A DNA stretch of 64,000 nucleotides from Phycisphaerales bacterium (GCA_014238125.1 JABABS010000034.1:1-64000), one strand, 5' to 3'; positions 25,531 through 37,446 are shown, counted from the stretch's first letter. Made by a program: numbers and translations. Notes: generated by a model from the letters alone, not told the origin.

Positions 25531-25989
25531 ATGAACTTACTTAACCATCTCCAACTTAACACCATGCGAGTGTACCTCGAATCAACCGATCGCCAAGGCG
25601 CGATAGGTGAACTTGTTGATGCACTTGCGAGTAGTGGATGTATTTCGAATGCAGACACGATTAAACAACTTGTTTGGGAACGAGAACTTCAACGATCAAC
25701 TGGTATTGGTGAAGGTCTTGCAATCCCACACGGTCGCTGTGACAAACTTACTGATCTTGTAATGGCAATGGGTCGACCTGCAACACCAATTGATTTTTCA
25801 AGTCCTGACAAACGACCAGTTGAGCTTGTGATATTACTTGTTTCGCCATCTGAAAATACTGCAGATCACATTCAAGCACTCGGTCGTATAAGTCGTCTTA
25901 TGGTTGATCGAACTTTCCGAGAAACAGCATATGCTACCGAAACACCACAAACACTCTTCGACCATTTCCATTATGCATTAAGTGAATAA
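25531..25989 (+). CDS. PTS IIA (PtsN/fructose-type) domain protein
   Basis: 152 aa. The EIIA fold is recognised by GIGEGLAIPHGR with the phospho-accepting His67, preceded by RQGAIGELVDALASSG and followed by DKRPVELVILLVSP. It is a stand-alone domain, so a nitrogen-PTS-like regulatory role is more likely than sugar transport. No EI, HPr or permease is seen in the window. A possible -10 (TACAAT) is at 25503-25508. Confidence 0.85.
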   Translation: MNLLNHLQLNTMRVYLESTDRQGAIGELVDALASSGCISNADTIKQLVWERELQRSTGIGEGLAIPHGRCDKLTDLVMAMGRPATPIDFSSPDKRPVELVILLVSPSENTADHIQALGRISRLMVDRTFRETAYATETPQTLFDHFHYALSE

Positions 25990-26006
25990 ACAACTCTGCG
26001 GGTTGT

Positions 26007-27614
26007 TTATTTGTGGAGCAATTGCCACTGAAGTTGAAGACGAACCGCCTCCGGATTCATCGTGTTCGCTGCAAAGGAAGCATCAACTGCTTCTTCGTGG
26101 CGACCGGCTCGACGAAGCCAAGCGACATAATCTTCCCAAACAAGTGTCCAGTGATTATGGACCTCGAGCGTATCAAGGTAAAACTGGTGTACATATTGCG
26201 AATCACGGTGCAATTGTAAATTTTGCCCAAGTAACATCATCCCCATTTGATCCTCGCCGACAAAATTATTCAGCCGCCTTAGTAATCGTTCCGATTCTTC
26301 AAAATCACCTTGCACATCATGTATTTTTGACATTGCACGATCAATATTTGGGTTGCTCGCAAATCCAATTCCACCATCAGTCATAGGACCGCTGAGTTTG
26401 TAGCAAAACAACGCGCGTTGCAAATCTCCATTCTTCGACGAAGAATTACCCGCTGCTCCAAGCAACTGCACCGCTGCACTTTGTATGACAAATAACATTG
26501 TAAGCATAAAAAAAAGAATTGCGAGTTTGCCAATTGGTTTCAGTACCCCATGATATTTCAGTTGGTTGCGGTGCAAGCTTACATTTTGCACTTTGAGAAG
26601 TTGTACGCCTTTCCAAATAATCCACGTGCACACTAGAGACATGCCTACAGCCATCAACATAGGCACAGATGCATATAACCCACGAAAAGAGAAAAAACCA
26701 ACGATAAAGATTGTAGCTATCCCAAATTCCCCCGCTATGGATACGTCATACTTTTGCGTTTTGCGTGCGATCTGTTTTCCAAGCGCAATACCAGAAAAAC
26801 CAACTGACAGTGCGTCATTTGGGCATGCATCGATACAGTCCATTGTTTTCATACAACCTGAATCAACAACCATTTTGTGTAAATGCACTTCTTCGTGTAC
26901 TCGAACGTTAGAAGTACATGCAGCTGTGCATTTACCGCACTGTTGGCAATTATCGTTGACTTGAATGTGCATTGGTGAAATTCGATCTAAGGGTGAAAAG
27001 AAACCTCCGTATGGGCATCCGTACGTACAAAATCCCTTTGCGCCTAAGACATAGACGGTCGCAAATCCACATATGAACAGAAACGGAATTGCAAGCAAAG
27101 GAGATACAAATGATTCCCAAAATTCACTTGTAGTTAAGTCCGTTGTTATAGATGGCCAGCGCAGGTTTGGTTGTAGCCACGGCGCTATTGCAATGCGATA
27201 AAAAAGCGGCCAGACAAACATATACATACCAAGGAAAAGTGGAACCCAACCAAGCAATCGAACACGAAATGGTTTCGGGCGAACACCGAATTTTCGAAGC
27301 AATGCGTAACACCAATCTTGTAAAAAAACAATGTGACATCCCCATCCACAAAACCACCGACCAAATATCCAAGTTGAAATCAAAGCGAGCGCAAAGAAAA
27401 TGGCGCCAGCATTGATCACCCCATTTTTAACAAACTCCATCCCTTCAGATGGCTCTATGGGTGTGATGGTTTCGCCACCAAAGATGAACCATAAACCAAC
27501 GTGCAATAAAATAAGAACCTGCACAAGAATTAATATCGTCCACCGTAGCCTCCCACGCTTTTTCTTAGGGATCACCTTCAATGATATATTAGAAGTTCCG
27601 CTCACACTGCACAC
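26007..27614 (-). CDS. Membrane polyferredoxin (NapH/CcoG-like) with C-terminal TPR-like helices
   Basis: 535 aa. Several transmembrane helices flank ferredoxin motifs: FCGWGCHIVFLQDWC, FCTYGCPYGGFFSPLD (both typical of NapH/CcoG/RdxA), then CQQCGKCTAAC and CMKTMDCIDACP binding two 4Fe-4S clusters. The first 20 residues are basic and cytoplasmic. After two further membrane segments, the last 120 residues look like TPR helices (ERLLRRLNNF; GRHEEAVDASFAANTMNP). It should pass electrons across or along the membrane, partner unknown. The start here is a GTG; a later GTG at 27575 would also work. Confidence 0.82.
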   Translation of the reverse strand: MCSVSGTSNISLKVIPKKKRGRLRWTILILVQVLILLHVGLWFIFGGETITPIEPSEGMEFVKNGVINAGAIFFALALISTWIFGRWFCGWGCHIVFLQDWCYALLRKFGVRPKPFRVRLLGWVPLFLGMYMFVWPLFYRIAIAPWLQPNLRWPSITTDLTTSEFWESFVSPLLAIPFLFICGFATVYVLGAKGFCTYGCPYGGFFSPLDRISPMHIQVNDNCQQCGKCTAACTSNVRVHEEVHLHKMVVDSGCMKTMDCIDACPNDALSVGFSGIALGKQIARKTQKYDVSIAGEFGIATIFIVGFFSFRGLYASVPMLMAVGMSLVCTWIIWKGVQLLKVQNVSLHRNQLKYHGVLKPIGKLAILFFMLTMLFVIQSAAVQLLGAAGNSSSKNGDLQRALFCYKLSGPMTDGGIGFASNPNIDRAMSKIHDVQGDFEESERLLRRLNNFVGEDQMGMMLLGQNLQLHRDSQYVHQFYLDTLEVHNHWTLVWEDYVAWLRRAGRHEEAVDASFAANTMNPEAVRLQLQWQLLHK

Positions 27615-27662
27615 TGTACGGTGAATGAGCGGAACAAAGGAGAGAATTTGGTAGAAAGTTAT

Positions 27663-28631
27663 CTATTCAGTGACCAGATCGGTAGGTAAATACCGCTCAA
27701 CAACATCGCGTATTTTAGCAAGAGCGCGGAGTTGAATTTGTCGAACGCGTTCCTTAGAAATGCCAAGCTCCTTGCCAACTTGTTGAAGGGTAAGAAGTGG
27801 TGGGTTTTGCGGGCAATGCAATCCAAACCGAAAGCGCATCACTTCGTGTTCGGTATCCGTAAGCGCGACATCACCGGAACGAAGCGCGAGTCGAATCGCA
27901 CGAATTCGATCGTCATCGGTTTTGTCCACTTCGATATCTGAACATTGCATTTCTCGTTCTTCGTCGAATTCAAATGGAGCGGAATTTTTATGTTTGAGTT
28001 GTTTCTTCCCGTACCTGTTAAATGCAGCGGTAAGCGCTCTACAAGCATAAGTAGAAAATTTCCAACCAAGTTCGCAATCAAAACGATCAACGCAACGAAC
28101 CAGCGCAACATTCCCTTCAGCAACTAAATCACCATATTCACCAGCTGCGTATGTTCTTTTTGCCATTGCAAGAACCAGTGGAAGGTTACATTCAACAATG
28201 TGTTCTCGGCGGGAAGTTGCTATGTCGAACCAGCGAAGCAATTCGTCAATGTCTTTATCCGTTTTTGGTTTTGCCTTCTCAAAACGCTCTTGCATTTTTG
28301 TTACACGCCAACGAGCGTAATTGTATTGGCGAAATAGCGTTACTTCTTCTTCTCGTGTAAGAGGGCGACCACCAGGATTTTTTGTTTTCGATTCAAGGTT
28401 TTGGCCGGGCGAATACCAAGCAACAGACATTCTAGGAACAGAATCTGGTTCATCGAAAATTGCTTTTTCCGCATTGCGTTTCTTTATGAGTGGCGATTCA
28501 ACAACAGTAATCGATTTTTCTAGAGCAAGATCGAGGCGGCTAAGCTCATCGGGACTTCTTTTTCTGCGAGTTGCAACGACAACGACGCGTGGTTTTTCAC
28601 CATAGATTGTTTGCCTTGGTTTTCTTGGCAT
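27663..28631 (-). CDS. Sigma-70 family RNA polymerase sigma factor (group 2/3-like)
   Basis: 322 aa. Region 2 spans about residues 125-215 (HIVECNLPLVLAMAKRTYAAGEYGDLVAEGNVALVRCVDRFDC, then GWKFSTYACRAL). Region 4 is at the end (LTLQQVGKELGISKERVRQIQLRALAKI). Region 3 is short and region 1.1 is replaced by a basic, RpoD-unlike N-terminus of about 100 residues. It is therefore an alternative rather than housekeeping factor. The helix-turn-helix is well conserved, so a -35 element should be recognised. It is preceded by an AT-rich 169-bp gap that separates it from ndk. Confidence 0.9.
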   Translation of the reverse strand: MPRKPRQTIYGEKPRVVVVATRRKRSPDELSRLDLALEKSITVVESPLIKKRNAEKAIFDEPDSVPRMSVAWYSPGQNLESKTKNPGGRPLTREEEVTLFRQYNYARWRVTKMQERFEKAKPKTDKDIDELLRWFDIATSRREHIVECNLPLVLAMAKRTYAAGEYGDLVAEGNVALVRCVDRFDCELGWKFSTYACRALTAAFNRYGKKQLKHKNSAPFEFDEEREMQCSDIEVDKTDDDRIRAIRLALRSGDVALTDTEHEVMRFRFGLHCPQNPPLLTLQQVGKELGISKERVRQIQLRALAKIRDVVERYLPTDLVTE

Positions 28632-28800
28632 TTGGATGTAACCCCTTGTAAAGACATGACCGCCCGTACTGCGAATTCAGGACGCACGGCATCACCATCT
28701 ACGCGGTGAGTCGTCGATCGTGAACCGAATTTTTTATAATTTTCGCTTTTTTTTTGAAAAGATTCTAAATTCGCGATTTATTGACAAAAAACGAAGGTTT

Positions 28801-29277
28801 TTATTCCGGTTCGTCACCAGAAAGATCGTAAATCCAACCTTCATTCATTCGTGTCCAGTCGAGAATTTCACCATCATTGAAGAACAAACCAAGTTCTCGC
28901 TCTGCTGCTTCAGGACTATCCGAGCCGTGAATAAGGTTAAAACTGTTGGAAACACCAAAATCACCGCGGATTGTGCCAGAATCTGCTTGAGATCCAAAAG
29001 TCGCACCCATCATTTTTCTACACATAGCGATTGCACCAACCCCTTCAAGAGCGAGGACCATTACAGGCGAACAAGTCATAAAACTCACTAAACCTTTATA
29101 AAAAGGTCGCTCTTTGTGTGCTTCGTAGTGCACAGCTGCAAGTTCTGGGGAAATTTGCATGAACTTCGCACCTATGATTTTCAGACCCTTGTCTTCAAAT
29201 TTGGTCATGATTCGACCCATTAGGCCACGCTGAACTGCGTCTGGTTTGAAAATAATGAGGGTTTTTTCCATTGACAT
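28801..29277 (-). CDS. ndk: Nucleoside diphosphate kinase
   Basis: Transfers gamma-phosphate between NTPs and NDPs. Phospho-histidine motif NLIHGSD, ATP-site residues in KPDAVQRGLMG and the GATFGSQADSGTIRGDF segment are all present. The ATG at 29277 was chosen because GGAG lies 8 nt upstream; the open frame extends 66 bases further but without support. 158 aa, slightly longer than the usual 140-150, with an acidic tail (DLSGDEPE). Confidence 0.95.
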   Translation of the reverse strand: MSMEKTLIIFKPDAVQRGLMGRIMTKFEDKGLKIIGAKFMQISPELAAVHYEAHKERPFYKGLVSFMTCSPVMVLALEGVGAIAMCRKMMGATFGSQADSGTIRGDFGVSNSFNLIHGSDSPEAAERELGLFFNDGEILDWTRMNEGWIYDLSGDEPE

Positions 29278-29584
29278 GCTTAGGCTCCAATTTCTATTAA
29301 GGTACTTTGGTGAGAATCTTGGAAGTTTACCAAAAACGTACATTGCGATGTGGACCTAACCCCCAACTGACCCCCGTATCTCAAAGACCACGGATTACTG
29401 CATATGAACACATTGCTTCGAAATAATGCACCCCCAGCACCTAATCAGATATTTTGGACCTGACCCCTGGGGTCAGGCCCAAGTTGCTGTTTGGCACAAT
29501 ATGCTGAGTTTCGGTATTCTGTGTGCAAGACAGGTACGGATGCCTGTTTACATCGCGTTTTTCACGCGCCATGGAAGGCAACAG
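29278..29584. other. 307-bp gap between ndk and topoisomerase VI genes
   Basis: Divergent intergenic region. It contains C-rich phrases (CCTAACCCCCAACTGACCCCC near 29353-29375 in two parts) and the palindrome at 29459-29477. An open frame reaches back from top6B to 29426 but shows no protein character before the ATG at 29585. Confidence 0.5.
29459..29477. repeat. Perfect inverted repeat, REP-like
   Basis: CCTGACCCC and GGGGTCAGG are separated by a single T, and the symmetry nearly continues on both sides (GGA/CCC flanks, one mismatch). It could form a compact hairpin or bind a dimeric protein. A related theme (TTGACC/GGGTCAA) recurs at 47745-47776. Confidence 0.5.
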
Positions 29585-31408
29585 ATGACCCCAACAATTA
29601 GTACACCCGATATGCCAAAGGCCAAACAGCCCAAAAAATCGACTCGCTCCAAAAAAACTCGCACCACTGCAACTGCAGAAACGATGGCCTCGGGTCAACG
29701 AGACATCTCCGTCAGTGAGTTCTTCGCAAAAAACCGCCACCTTCTTGGTTTTGATAATCCTCGCAAAGCAATGCTTACCGCCATCAAGGAAGCGGTTGAC
29801 AACGCACTCGATGCCGCAGAAGAAGGCGGAATCTTGCCGAGCATCTATGTCCACGTAATGCAACTGAGCGAAACTCGTTTCCGTTTAACAATTCGCGATA
29901 ATGGGCCAGGGATTGTTCGAGCACAAATTGAAAATATTTTCGGCAAGTTGTTATATGGTTCAAAGTTTCACCGCTTAAAAATGTCACGCGGTCAACAAGG
30001 GATCGGTATTTCTGCCGCTGGTATGTACGGGCTCATGACAACAGGAAAACCCGTCGTCATCATTTCCAAAACAAAAAAAAATAAACCCGCGCACGAAGTT
30101 GTCCTCAAAATGGACACTTCCAAGAACAGGCCAATGGTCATCAGCGACACTGAGCATCCTGAAGACAATAAACTCTTTGAAGATGGACATGGCACGCAAG
30201 TTTCTATCGAACTTGAAGGCAAATACCAAAAAGGTCGTCAGTCCATCGACGAATATCTAGAACAAACTGCAATTGCAAATCCACATGCAAAAATCACGTA
30301 CGTAACACCAACAAATGAAACTATTGAGTTTCCACGCGCAATTGAAGAATTGCCTGATGAACCAAAAGAAATTAAACCACACCCAAAAGGAATCGAACTT
30401 GGCACATTGATACAAATGCTCGAACGAACTGAAGCTCGGCAACTTGGAGGTTTCTTACAAAAAGATTTTTGCCGAGTTGGAGCAACTAAAGCCCGTGAAA
30501 TTTGCAAAGGCGCAGGAATGACTGGGCAAACGTGGATTAAAACGGTTGGCCACGATGAAGCGGAAAAACTCTACGAATCTATTCAAAAGACACGAATCAT
30601 TGCACCAAATACAGATTGCCTTGTGCCAATGGGTTCAAAAGCACTTCTTGCGGGCTTGCTTAAGGAAGTTAAAGCAGAGTTTTTTGCCGCAGCAACAAGA
30701 CCCCCAAGTGTCTACCGAGGCAATCCATTCCAAATTGAAGTTGCCATCGCCTATGGCGGCGGTTTAGGCAGGGAAGACTCAGCGAAAGTTTTGCGTTTTG
30801 CAAACAGAGTACCGTTGTTATATTCGCAATCTAGTTGTTGTTCCTTTAAAGCGGTAGCTGAAACATCATGGAAAAATTATGGGCTTACACAACCAAGAAA
30901 TTCCATCCCCTCAGGACCACTTGTTGTGCTTGTGCACATGGTAAGTGTCTGGGTTCCTTTTACAAGTGAATCAAAAGAAGCGATTGCTGACTATGATGAA
31001 ATTCGCAAAGAAATGAAACTTGCACTACAAGATTGCGGGCGTAAACTCGGCACGTACTTGCGACGGCGAAAACGCATGGCCCGCGAATCCGAACGCCGCA
31101 GTGTGTTTGAACGATACATCGGTGAAATTTCACGCTGCTGTAATGCGCTCACTGGAACAGACACTGACAAGTTATATAAAGCCCTTATGAAACAGGCGAA
31201 GCGACGTACTGATGATGCTGATTCGCAACTTGATGATGAAGGAAACTTTATTGACCTTGGAGGCGGACTCGGAAACGATACAGATGTTGTCATCATTGAT
31301 GACCTCCAAGATCAACTAGATGGCGATGACACACTTTTTGGTAAATCAAAACCTAAAAAGAAAACAAAACGTAAAACCAAGAAAAAAACGACTCGAAAGC
31401 GTAAGTAA
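29585..31408 (+). CDS. top6B: DNA topoisomerase VI subunit B
   Basis: ATPase subunit of the type IIB enzyme that relaxes and decatenates DNA by double-strand passage. GHKL motifs: IKEAVDNALDAAEEG (N box), IRDNGPGI, and SRGQQGIGISAAGMYG. The transducer domain follows (YRGNPFQIEVAIAYGG, RFANRVPLLY, GPLVVLVHM). 607 aa from the ATG at 29585, with a basic N-terminus and a Lys-rich C-terminal tail (KPKKKTKRKTKKKTTRKRK). Alternative starts are 29612 or the longer frame. The stop overlaps the top6A ATG as TAATG, so the subunits are translationally coupled. Confidence 0.95.
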   Translation: MTPTISTPDMPKAKQPKKSTRSKKTRTTATAETMASGQRDISVSEFFAKNRHLLGFDNPRKAMLTAIKEAVDNALDAAEEGGILPSIYVHVMQLSETRFRLTIRDNGPGIVRAQIENIFGKLLYGSKFHRLKMSRGQQGIGISAAGMYGLMTTGKPVVIISKTKKNKPAHEVVLKMDTSKNRPMVISDTEHPEDNKLFEDGHGTQVSIELEGKYQKGRQSIDEYLEQTAIANPHAKITYVTPTNETIEFPRAIEELPDEPKEIKPHPKGIELGTLIQMLERTEARQLGGFLQKDFCRVGATKAREICKGAGMTGQTWIKTVGHDEAEKLYESIQKTRIIAPNTDCLVPMGSKALLAGLLKEVKAEFFAAATRPPSVYRGNPFQIEVAIAYGGGLGREDSAKVLRFANRVPLLYSQSSCCSFKAVAETSWKNYGLTQPRNSIPSGPLVVLVHMVSVWVPFTSESKEAIADYDEIRKEMKLALQDCGRKLGTYLRRRKRMARESERRSVFERYIGEISRCCNALTGTDTDKLYKALMKQAKRRTDDADSQLDDEGNFIDLGGGLGNDTDVVIIDDLQDQLDGDDTLFGKSKPKKKTKRKTKKKTTRKRK

Positions 31409-32574
31409 TGGCGAAGAAAAAAACACAGAACAAGATCGTTGTCAACAAGTCTAAAAAAACAAAGACACGGGTGGTCGACAAGAAACGCGACGCAGAAACA
31501 ATCAAAAAGATTGAAAAACTTGCTGGAAATGTTGTGAAATCCAGTTTAGCGCAAAGGGAACCCAATTTTTCAATCCCGACGCGATCTGTATCCAACATGA
31601 AATACAACAAGAAAAAACGAATTCTTGAAATGGGTGACGCAACCCAGACGAGAAGTTTGTTTAACTTAGGTCAATCAAGAAAATTCATGCAATCACTTTT
31701 GCTTTCAAAGGGATGCAAAGAACTAATTGAATCTGAAAAAACGTTGAGCCTTCGTGGTATGTACTATATGGGATTGCACACAATTCCCGGAACCAAAGAA
31801 AAAACATTTAACGATCAGGGTGAATCCGACACAATTTTGGAAGATTTAGAAGTCACACTCGATGGACTGCGAGAAGAACTTCATATTTTTGCAAAAAAAC
31901 GTGGAACGATGGTTGGTAACATTACCGTTGTTGATAACGGTGACGAAATCAACTGCCGAAAAATGGGGACGGGTGGATATGCCATTCCAAGTATTTGTGA
32001 ACCGAACATCATGCAGTTCAAAGAATGCACAGCTGATTTTATATTGCATGTCGAGAAAGATACTGTATGGAGTCGATTCAACGAAGATCGTTTTTGGGAA
32101 ACGCACAATTGCATTTTGACTGAGGGTTCTGGTCAACCACCTCGCGGTGTCCGACGCATGTTGCACCGAATGCACAAGGAACTCAAACTTCCTGTTTATT
32201 GCTTGCTAGATTGTGATCCATGGGGACACTATATTTACAGTGTCATAAAACAAGGCTCGATCAACCTAGCATTTGAATCTGAACGAATGGCAATTCCAGA
32301 TGCGAAATTTATGGGCATTCGTTCGAAAGATTACGAACGTCTTGACTTAAGTGATGATGTAAAAATTGAATTGAACGATCGTGACATCAACCGTGCAAAA
32401 CAAATCGCTGCGTATCCTTGGTTTGAAGGTAAACGCGAATGGCAACGGGAAATCAAAACAATGCTAAACAACGGTTTCAAGATGGAAGTTGAATCGTTGA
32501 TCACAAAAGATATTTCATACGTCACCGAAGAGTATGTGCCAACCCGCCTCAAAGAAGGTGATTTTTTGGATTAA
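31408..32574 (+). CDS. top6A: DNA topoisomerase VI subunit A (Spo11-like)
   Basis: DNA-cleaving subunit. The winged-helix part has the catalytic tyrosine in LSLRGMYYMG (Tyr119 or 120). The Toprim domain has the glutamate in TEGSGQPPRGVRR and the DxD in LLDCDPWGHYIY. FESERMAIPDAKFMGI is also typical. 388 aa, with a Lys-rich first 25 residues. The enzyme is standard in archaea and plants, and sporadic in bacteria. The gene pair is transcribed alone; the next gene is 113 bp downstream. Confidence 0.95.
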   Translation: MAKKKTQNKIVVNKSKKTKTRVVDKKRDAETIKKIEKLAGNVVKSSLAQREPNFSIPTRSVSNMKYNKKKRILEMGDATQTRSLFNLGQSRKFMQSLLLSKGCKELIESEKTLSLRGMYYMGLHTIPGTKEKTFNDQGESDTILEDLEVTLDGLREELHIFAKKRGTMVGNITVVDNGDEINCRKMGTGGYAIPSICEPNIMQFKECTADFILHVEKDTVWSRFNEDRFWETHNCILTEGSGQPPRGVRRMLHRMHKELKLPVYCLLDCDPWGHYIYSVIKQGSINLAFESERMAIPDAKFMGIRSKDYERLDLSDDVKIELNDRDINRAKQIAAYPWFEGKREWQREIKTMLNNGFKMEVESLITKDISYVTEEYVPTRLKEGDFLD

Positions 32575-32687
32575 CAACTCGATTTTATTAAAAATTTAGT
32601 TTTCACTGTACAATATGTCCTTTCAAGCAACTGGCGGATCCGACCACGTGTGTCTCCCCGCAGCAAGAATAAAAGGATAGTCTAAGA

Positions 32688-33317
32688 ATGACACCTCCCC
32701 CAGAAAACTTAACTCCTGCATCTGAACTCGAATTACCCGAACATCCAAGACGAATTCTTGTCGCTGACGATGAACTGCTCGTTGTGCAAGGCGTTATCGG
32801 CTCACTCAAGTCTTTAGAACTCGAAGTTGTTGGACCCTGTAAAAATGGCGAAGAAGCAGTGCTAACCTGCAGAGAAGAACGACCAGACATTGCACTTATT
32901 GATATACAGATGCCAAAAATGGATGGGATGCAAGCAGCACAAATTATTTTTACCGAACTTGATATTCCAGTTGTCATGCTCACTGCATATTCAGATGACA
33001 CTTACCTTCGTAACTGTACCGCGGCGGGAGTATTTGGCTTTTTATTGAAACCAGCATCAACAGAACAGTTACATGCTGGACTCACCGTTGCATGGAAGCG
33101 ATATCTTGATCACATCGATCAGCGAAGTCAGATTGTTGATCTAAAACAAAAACTCGACGATCGTAAACTCATCGAGCAAGCAAAGTGGATTATCGTTAAA
33201 CGGAAATCTGTTTCTGAGCCCGAAGCGATGAAGTTGTTGCAAAAACAATCAAGATCTTCGCGTAAGTCAATTGCTGCTGTTGCTCGCGCAGTGATCGACA
33301 GTGATGGATTGTTGTAA
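32688..33317 (+). CDS. Response regulator with C-terminal ANTAR RNA-binding domain
   Basis: 209 aa. Receiver domain at about residues 22-140, with the acidic pair DD27-28, phospho-acceptor Asp72 (LIDIQMPKMDG), Thr/Ala switch (MLTAYSD) and Lys (LLKPAS). A coiled-coil linker leads to an ANTAR domain (LIEQAKWIIVKRKSVSEPEAMKLLQKQSRSSRKS). ANTAR proteins act on terminator/antiterminator hairpins in nascent RNA. AAGGA precedes the ATG. No kinase is fused; the histidine kinase at 34306 is on the other strand and a possible partner. Confidence 0.92.
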   Translation: MTPPPENLTPASELELPEHPRRILVADDELLVVQGVIGSLKSLELEVVGPCKNGEEAVLTCREERPDIALIDIQMPKMDGMQAAQIIFTELDIPVVMLTAYSDDTYLRNCTAAGVFGFLLKPASTEQLHAGLTVAWKRYLDHIDQRSQIVDLKQKLDDRKLIEQAKWIIVKRKSVSEPEAMKLLQKQSRSSRKSIAAVARAVIDSDGLL

Positions 33318-33427
33318 AAAAACAACCACTCGGACCGTTTTCACAATTGATAGTTGTACGCCAAGGTGCCATTCATCTACGCCGAAGCTTTGCTGAGGCG
33401 ATATGTTTGGCACAGAAAAGAAACTAC

Positions 33428-34306
33428 CTATGAGGTAATTATTGTCAGCGATTTTGGGTGAATGGCAACATTGAGAAAAGTTGTTTGATTCTCTGATGGT
33501 GAATCACCGTCGAGTTGCCAATACGCAGGCGATGAAGTATTGATTTGGATGTTTCTACCGCGCAGTTCAACTACGTTTTTGTGCAATAAGTGGACACCTC
33601 GTTTGACGCGCAAAATCCAAGTGATCAGCGAACATCGTGATTGAATTGGTAAAAACACAACATCAAGTAAACCATCAGTAAGAGATGCATTTCGTGCTGG
33701 ATTTAGCCCTTTCGCATACGCAAAAGAATTTGCAACAACAACCCAGCCGCGTCGTTTCTCTACAACTTCTACGCCATCGACAGTCACCGAAACTTCCGGA
33801 GGATAAAATTTCAAAAACTTTCGAATACACGGCGTGAGGTAAGACATGTGTGTAATTGATTTTCCGCGATTCTTCGCAAGATCTGCTACGACCTCTGCAT
33901 CGAAACCAACAGAAGCCATGAGTAATAAAAATTCGCCATTTGCAGTGGCGGTGTCGATTAACTTAACTTCGCCATTCAAAACTACTTCAGCTACTTTTCG
34001 AGAGTCGTTTGACATCCGCATAGATTTAGCAAAAAGGTTTTCAGTTCCTGACGCTGCGTGATACACTGGAATGTTCGTATCAACAAGGCAAGAAGCGATT
34101 GAGCGGAGTGTTCCGTCGCCGCCAACTGCAACGACGCGATCCATTTGTTTTAATCTAGGTGATAACCAGTTCTTAGGGTCACCCGCTTCAGTTGGCAGCA
34201 ATTCCACGTCGCAACCAGACTGCAACAGCGCCGCAGAAATATCCCGGCCCAACTTATTCGCTACTCCTCTTCCAGAAACTGGGTTATATGCAATAAGCAC
34301 TCGCAT
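33428..34306 (-). CDS. Diacylglycerol/sphingosine kinase-like lipid kinase (YegS/DgkB type)
   Basis: 292 aa. The NAD/DAGK catalytic domain carries AVGGDGTLRSIAS (nucleotide-binding GGDG) near residue 60, NPVSGRG near the start and a C-terminal beta domain (DGLLDVVFL; QLDGDSP). The family phosphorylates diacylglycerol, ceramide or other lipids; specificity cannot be read from sequence. The ATG overlaps the stop of the histidine kinase gene by one base. Confidence 0.87.
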   Translation of the reverse strand: MRVLIAYNPVSGRGVANKLGRDISAALLQSGCDVELLPTEAGDPKNWLSPRLKQMDRVVAVGGDGTLRSIASCLVDTNIPVYHAASGTENLFAKSMRMSNDSRKVAEVVLNGEVKLIDTATANGEFLLLMASVGFDAEVVADLAKNRGKSITHMSYLTPCIRKFLKFYPPEVSVTVDGVEVVEKRRGWVVVANSFAYAKGLNPARNASLTDGLLDVVFLPIQSRCSLITWILRVKRGVHLLHKNVVELRGRNIQINTSSPAYWQLDGDSPSENQTTFLNVAIHPKSLTIITS

Positions 34307-35121
34307 TATGCAAGTAATGGTATATGCAGAGTAAAATCGCTGCCGTTTCCAATTGATGAATCAACGGTAATGTGACCACTATGCTCTTGGGCAATTCGCA
34401 AGGTTGTCGGCAGCCCAAGACCAGTACCTCCCCGCTTGTTGGAAACATATGGATGAAAAATTTCGTCAATTCGTTCTTGTTCGATGCCCGGACCAGTATC
34501 AATCACATGAATCAACGCTTCGTTCTCCTTTACTTCCAAGCGAATAATTAATTCTTTGTTCTCGCCCCCCTGCATTGCTTGGGTTGAATTAATAAGCAAA
34601 TTAAGCACCGCTTGTTTAAGCAACGGTTGATCAACATCTGCAAAAATCGCCTCACTTGGCAACTCCATTCGCATGACTACATTTTCAATGTCGCATTGAG
34701 GGTGATAAAAATCTTCGAGTTCACTAAGTACTCCGCACAAATTTGTGCGTTCTTTGTGTAACTTCATTCGTCCAGCAAACTGCAAAAAATCATCAAGAAT
34801 TCCACGGAGCCGTTCAACTTCGCGAGAAAGAGAATCCAAGCGTTTTGTCAGCCTGCCCTTCTCAACATCTTCGATGGCAAGATGTTCAATATCTTCCGAA
34901 AGTAACTGCGCATTTAAACCAACAGTAGAAAGCGGGTTCTTGATTTCATGCGCAAGACCAGAAGTCATTTGTCCAATTTCAGCCATGCGTTCAGACGCTT
35001 GCGCACGGGCGGTTGCATCTGCTGTTCGCTTTGCGTCTCGCTTATGACGCCACACCATAAATGGCAAAACAGACACCGCCCCAAGGCCGGTGCCTGCAAT
35101 TAGCCAAGTCCAAGAAAACAT
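34306..35121 (-). CDS. Membrane-anchored sensor histidine kinase
   Basis: 271 aa. One N-terminal TM (residues 3-23) and no recognisable sensor domain. HisKA has His58 in GLAHEIKNPLS. The ATPase domain has N-box VLNLLINSTQAM, G1 DTGPGIEQERIDEIF, F-box and G2 GGTGLGLPTTLRIAQEHSG. The lack of a sensing domain suggests that signals arrive through the membrane segment or a partner. It sits 3 bp after pnp and before the lipid kinase, in one minus-strand run. Confidence 0.9.
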   Translation of the reverse strand: MFSWTWLIAGTGLGAVSVLPFMVWRHKRDAKRTADATARAQASERMAEIGQMTSGLAHEIKNPLSTVGLNAQLLSEDIEHLAIEDVEKGRLTKRLDSLSREVERLRGILDDFLQFAGRMKLHKERTNLCGVLSELEDFYHPQCDIENVVMRMELPSEAIFADVDQPLLKQAVLNLLINSTQAMQGGENKELIIRLEVKENEALIHVIDTGPGIEQERIDEIFHPYVSNKRGGTGLGLPTTLRIAQEHSGHITVDSSIGNGSDFTLHIPLLA

Positions 35122-35124
35122 TAA

Positions 35125-37296
<2,172 letters not shown>

Positions 37297-37446
37297 CTGT
37301 GAATACTCCTCTTGTGATGCAGGCCCTGAAAATAAGTTTGCTGCTAGGGAGACAGAAGACGAGACGCGGGCGTATACACGACCACAGCTTGTCCACTGCC
37401 ACCACCTCATACAAACTGCTCGGGGCGGCTGCGGTTTGGGGCTATT

